64,000 bases of DNA, taken from contig JAKSZU010000026.1 of NCBI GenBank assembly GCA_026018925.1, positions 18,653,127 to 18,717,126 on the forward strand. The letters run 5' to 3'. The notes beneath the pieces are model-generated. The model had not been told where the DNA came from. It ran no database searches and saw nothing but the letters and a program-made list of their open reading frames with translations. A program made the translations under genes and the position numbers. This document shows positions 61,905 to 64,000 of this stretch, in pieces. Within the stretch, counting starts at the first letter, position 1; every line of letters begins with the position of its first letter. This DNA is from Tupaia tana (lineage: Eukaryota; Chordata; Mammalia; Scandentia; Tupaiidae).

Positions 61905-62092
61905 CCCATTGGCCTTTCGGCCCTGAACATTTCTGGGGGTGGGGGGCGCTGCACTGCACAGGGTAGGGTGTTCGCAGCCTCTACTCACTGGAGGCCAGGC
62001 CTCCTGTCCTAGCTCTGATGGCCAGACTGTCTGCAGACATTGCCAGACGCCCCCGGGACACAATTCCCCTTGGTTGAAGACTAGTGCCCTAA
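61905..62092 (+). mobile_element. MER5A-like hAT element
   Basis: ACATTTCTGGGGGTGGGG, ACTGCACAGGGTAGGGTGTT, CGCAGCCTCTACTCACTGGA, GCAGACATTGCCAGACGCCC and TTGGTTGAAGACTAGTGCCC follow the MER5A order. It is a short non-autonomous DNA transposon of the hAT-Charlie group; no transposase is present. Confidence 0.75.
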
Positions 62093-62850
62093 ACTATCTC
62101 TTTCAGAGATCGCATGACAGTCCAGCCCAGGCCACCTGCCTTGCCCCTCTCTCCTGGCGTGGGCTACCCGACACGGAAGGATGCTCACCCGGACACATGG
62201 GTCTGGAGCCGTCTGAGCAGAAGAGAGACCTGGGACTCGAGCTGAAGACACTCAGAGAACTAGCTAAAATACCAAGTCCCGGCCCTGCAGGGGCTCAGGT
62301 TCGGGTGGTGCAACTGACGGAGATGTACCACCTCGTGTCCTTCAAAGGCCGTCTTGCCTGGCTGCAGGGCGTGGGTTTGTGGACGACCTTCAGCCTCTCC
62401 AGCTTGTTTCCTCCAAGGTCATGCTCTTCCCAGGCTGAGCGAGGTGCCGGGAGCAGAAGGCATGCTTCTCTGCCAGCAGGCCCTGGCTGGGGGACAAGGT
62501 GGTGTCCCAGGGCATGATCATGTCCACCCGGCACAGGCTCCTACACTGGGCTGTCTACACTGGGGCTCCCCTAAGGCTTGGTCTTTCTTCCTTCTCAGCA
62601 CCGTGGTCTCACACCACCCTCTGCCCAAGTCTGCTTTCTCCTTGTTCCTTTCCTGGGTGGACTCCCCAGTGAGCCCTTCACCCCCCACCCCCAACTCCAT
62701 CTTGACCTCCGCTTCCTGGAAGACCACCTATGGGTGGGACCTGGAAATCTGGATTTTTCTTTTTCTTTTTTTTTTTTTTGAGGGCTAGAGAAAATCTTTT
62801 TTTTTTTAATTGTGTGTTTGTTTTAATTGCTGTACAGTATCTCTGGAATT
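62093..62850. other. Unique sequence, no gene seen
   Basis: Frames of up to 192 codons overlap on both strands; none has domain content. T-rich runs at 62757-62778 and 62797-62808. Confidence 0.4.
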
Positions 62851-62966
62851 TTTTAAAAGATTTATTTCATTTTATTTATTCATTCATTTATTTTAATTTG
62901 ACCAGAGACACAGAGAGAGAGAGAAAGAAAATGAGAAAGCAAGCCACCAGGTCCAGGACTTGATAT
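62851..62966 (-). mobile_element. SINE type B, antisense, head missing
   Basis: TTTATTCATTCATTTATTTT, AATTTGACCAGAGACACAG, then CCACCAGGTCCAGGACTTGA where it stops before the head. Confidence 0.85.
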
Positions 62967-63055
62967 TAAATTTGGTGATGCAGAGAAATGACCACAATCC
63001 TATGATTTCAGCCCTGCTCTGGCATTATGTTTTGTGGCCATATCACCCCTTGTTC

Positions 63056-63320
63056 TTTTTTTATTGTTTATTTTGTAAGAGAGACTTTTGCTATAGGCTG
63101 CATGCGCTCACCAGAGAGACAGAGAGAGAGAAAGAGAGAAATCACCCCCAAGGGGATGGCCATGCCACAATCCCTTCTCCTCCATTCTCCTCTTGGGGTT
63201 TGGGTACGCATTCACGTGTGCCCGGCATGAAGTTTTGTTTTAAGGTACCAGGTCCGGGACTCGAACCACAGTCGATGACGTGGGAGTCCAGCAATGTAAC
63301 CATTATGTCATCTGCTGGTC
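63056..63320 (-). mobile_element. SINE type A, antisense
   Basis: GAGAGACTTTTGCTATAGGC end at the left, ATTATGTCATCTGCTGGTCC head at the right. CTTGTTCTT on both sides suggests the target duplication. Confidence 0.93.
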
Positions 63321-63369
63321 CTGCTACTTGTTCTTAGACACATCCACTCTCTTCCCCCACCAGGTTCCC

Positions 63370-63450
63370 CAAGGGCACCAAGTATGTCTCACTGCTCCTC
63401 AGGTCCCGTAGACAATGCTTGACACATAGTAGGTGCTCATTTCCTGAGCT
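63370..63450 (+). mobile_element. L2 3' end
   Basis: CTTGACACATAGTAGGTGCT then CATTTCCTGAGCTGACTCAG is the L2 3' end form. Confidence 0.65.
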
Positions 63451-63890
63451 GACTCAGCACTTCCTTCCCTCCTGCACGGGACATGGCTAATGGCCAGAGA
63501 AGCACCGTCCTCCTCTTATGACTGCTGCAGTGGCCGAGCTCAGAGTCCGAGGCCCTGGCAGCAGGGGGTGGAAGGCCATGGAGCTGCTTGGCTAAATTTA
63601 CGGCCTCCTTCCTCCCCAACTGAGAGGCCAGGGTGAGGCGGTGGCGGCGGCAGGATCCACTCCAGTGGCACCCTGACGGATCCATACATCACCCGGTACA
63701 AATGGATCCACTCGGAGGAGTATCGAGCGCGCTCAGGCAGAGGGCGCGGGCCAGGCTGGCCTGCTCGTCCATCAGCGCTGGGGCTGCGGCCCTGGGTGGG
63801 TCCTCGGTGGAGCCCCGGCGGGTACTGCAGCAGCACCCCTGCTCCTAGCTGTACCCTCAGCAGATGGGGGCACTGCCGCTTAGGGGCAGG
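63451..63890. other. Unique sequence with clustered GGATCC sites
   Basis: GGATCC occurs at 63653, 63679 and 63704, twice within GGATCCACTC. Frames stay open on both strands (139 codons on minus, from 63959), but the minus frame starts in a SINE and no domain is seen. An exon cannot be excluded. Confidence 0.3.
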
Positions 63891-63892
63891 AT

Positions 63893-64000
63893 TTTTTTGT
63901 TTGTTTTTTTTTGAGAGGTTTTTTTTTTTTTTTTTTTTTTTTTTTGCTATAGGGCACATGCACTCACCAGAAAGACAGAGACAGAGAGACAGAAAGCGAG
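63893..64000 (-). mobile_element. SINE type A, antisense, cut by window end
   Basis: TTTTTTTGAGAGG, a second T run of about 27, TTGCTATAGGGCACATG and the CT-rich part on the opposite strand. The window ends before the centre. Confidence 0.9.

Noticed and set aside
62000..62520. 192-codon plus-strand frame
   Set aside because: Its start lies within a MER5A-like transposon and both strands are open; no domain is present.
1..64000. A bacterial or phage-type accessory system
   Set aside because: There are no dense coding operons; MIR, L2, MaLR and SINE content shows mammalian nuclear DNA.

Overview
This is nuclear DNA from a placental mammal, and I could support no protein-coding exon, RNA gene or promoter in it. 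The evidence for a placental mammal is the old shared repeat background: many MIR and L2 fragments, LTRs that look like the ERVL-MaLR (MLT1) group, an L1 fragment and one MER5A-like hAT element. Over this lies a dense, much younger layer of tRNA-derived SINEs (about 80 copies) that I do not recognise from primates, rodents, carnivores, ungulates or lagomorphs. They define a lineage that I cannot name with certainty; colugo is one possibility, held only as a guess.

The dominant SINE (called type A here) is about 260 bp. It has a tRNA-like head with a Pol III A box (TAGCGTAATGG) and B box (GGTTCGAGTCC), a central GTGTGCGTGC segment, a CCCCCTGGGGGGTGATTTCTC block, a CT-rich stretch, a CCCTATAGCAAAAACCTCTCC end and a poly-A tail. 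Type B (about 170 bp) shares the head but ends in CTCTGGTCAAATTAAAATAAATAAATG. Two rarer types, C and D, have different bodies. Many copies have perfect 10-17 bp target-site duplications and several are close to identical, so the family was active recently, probably using L1 machinery.

Layout: 1-4560 is SINE-rich with an L1 fragment. From 4560 to 7900 the DNA is GC-rich and poor in SINEs, and it begins with an exact 43-bp direct repeat. From 7.9 to 12.3 kb there are scattered SINEs, MIR and L2; 12.3-15.4 kb is sparse, with an AT-rich candidate conserved element at 13.2-13.4 kb. From 15.4 to 29.1 kb SINEs are very dense, with tandem and nested insertions and a CTCF-like site at 25.8 kb. From 29.1 to 34.7 kb there are MIRs, a near-consensus SINE at 31.4 kb, an LTR and a homeodomain-motif cluster at 34.2 kb. 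From 34.7 to 46.9 kb SINE-in-SINE nests are common, with a 30-bp-unit minisatellite at 38.4-38.8 kb and an X-box plus DR1 element at 42-43 kb. From 46.9 to 51.6 kb the DNA is SINE-poor and holds two strong regulatory-element candidates (47.2 kb and 50.6 kb) plus purine-rich and CA-rich tracts. From 51.7 to 64 kb there are again SINEs, MIR/L2 and LTRs.

The window reads as intergenic or intronic sequence, possibly near a developmentally regulated gene given the AT-rich unique islands. Nothing found is a new gene system. The most interesting observations are the CTCF-like core carried by the SINE head, the repeated use of the same target site by successive SINEs, the evenly spaced CCAAT boxes, the perfect X-box palindrome and the unexplained 43-bp repeat. 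Repeat family names other than the local A-D labels come from remembered consensus features, not from a search.
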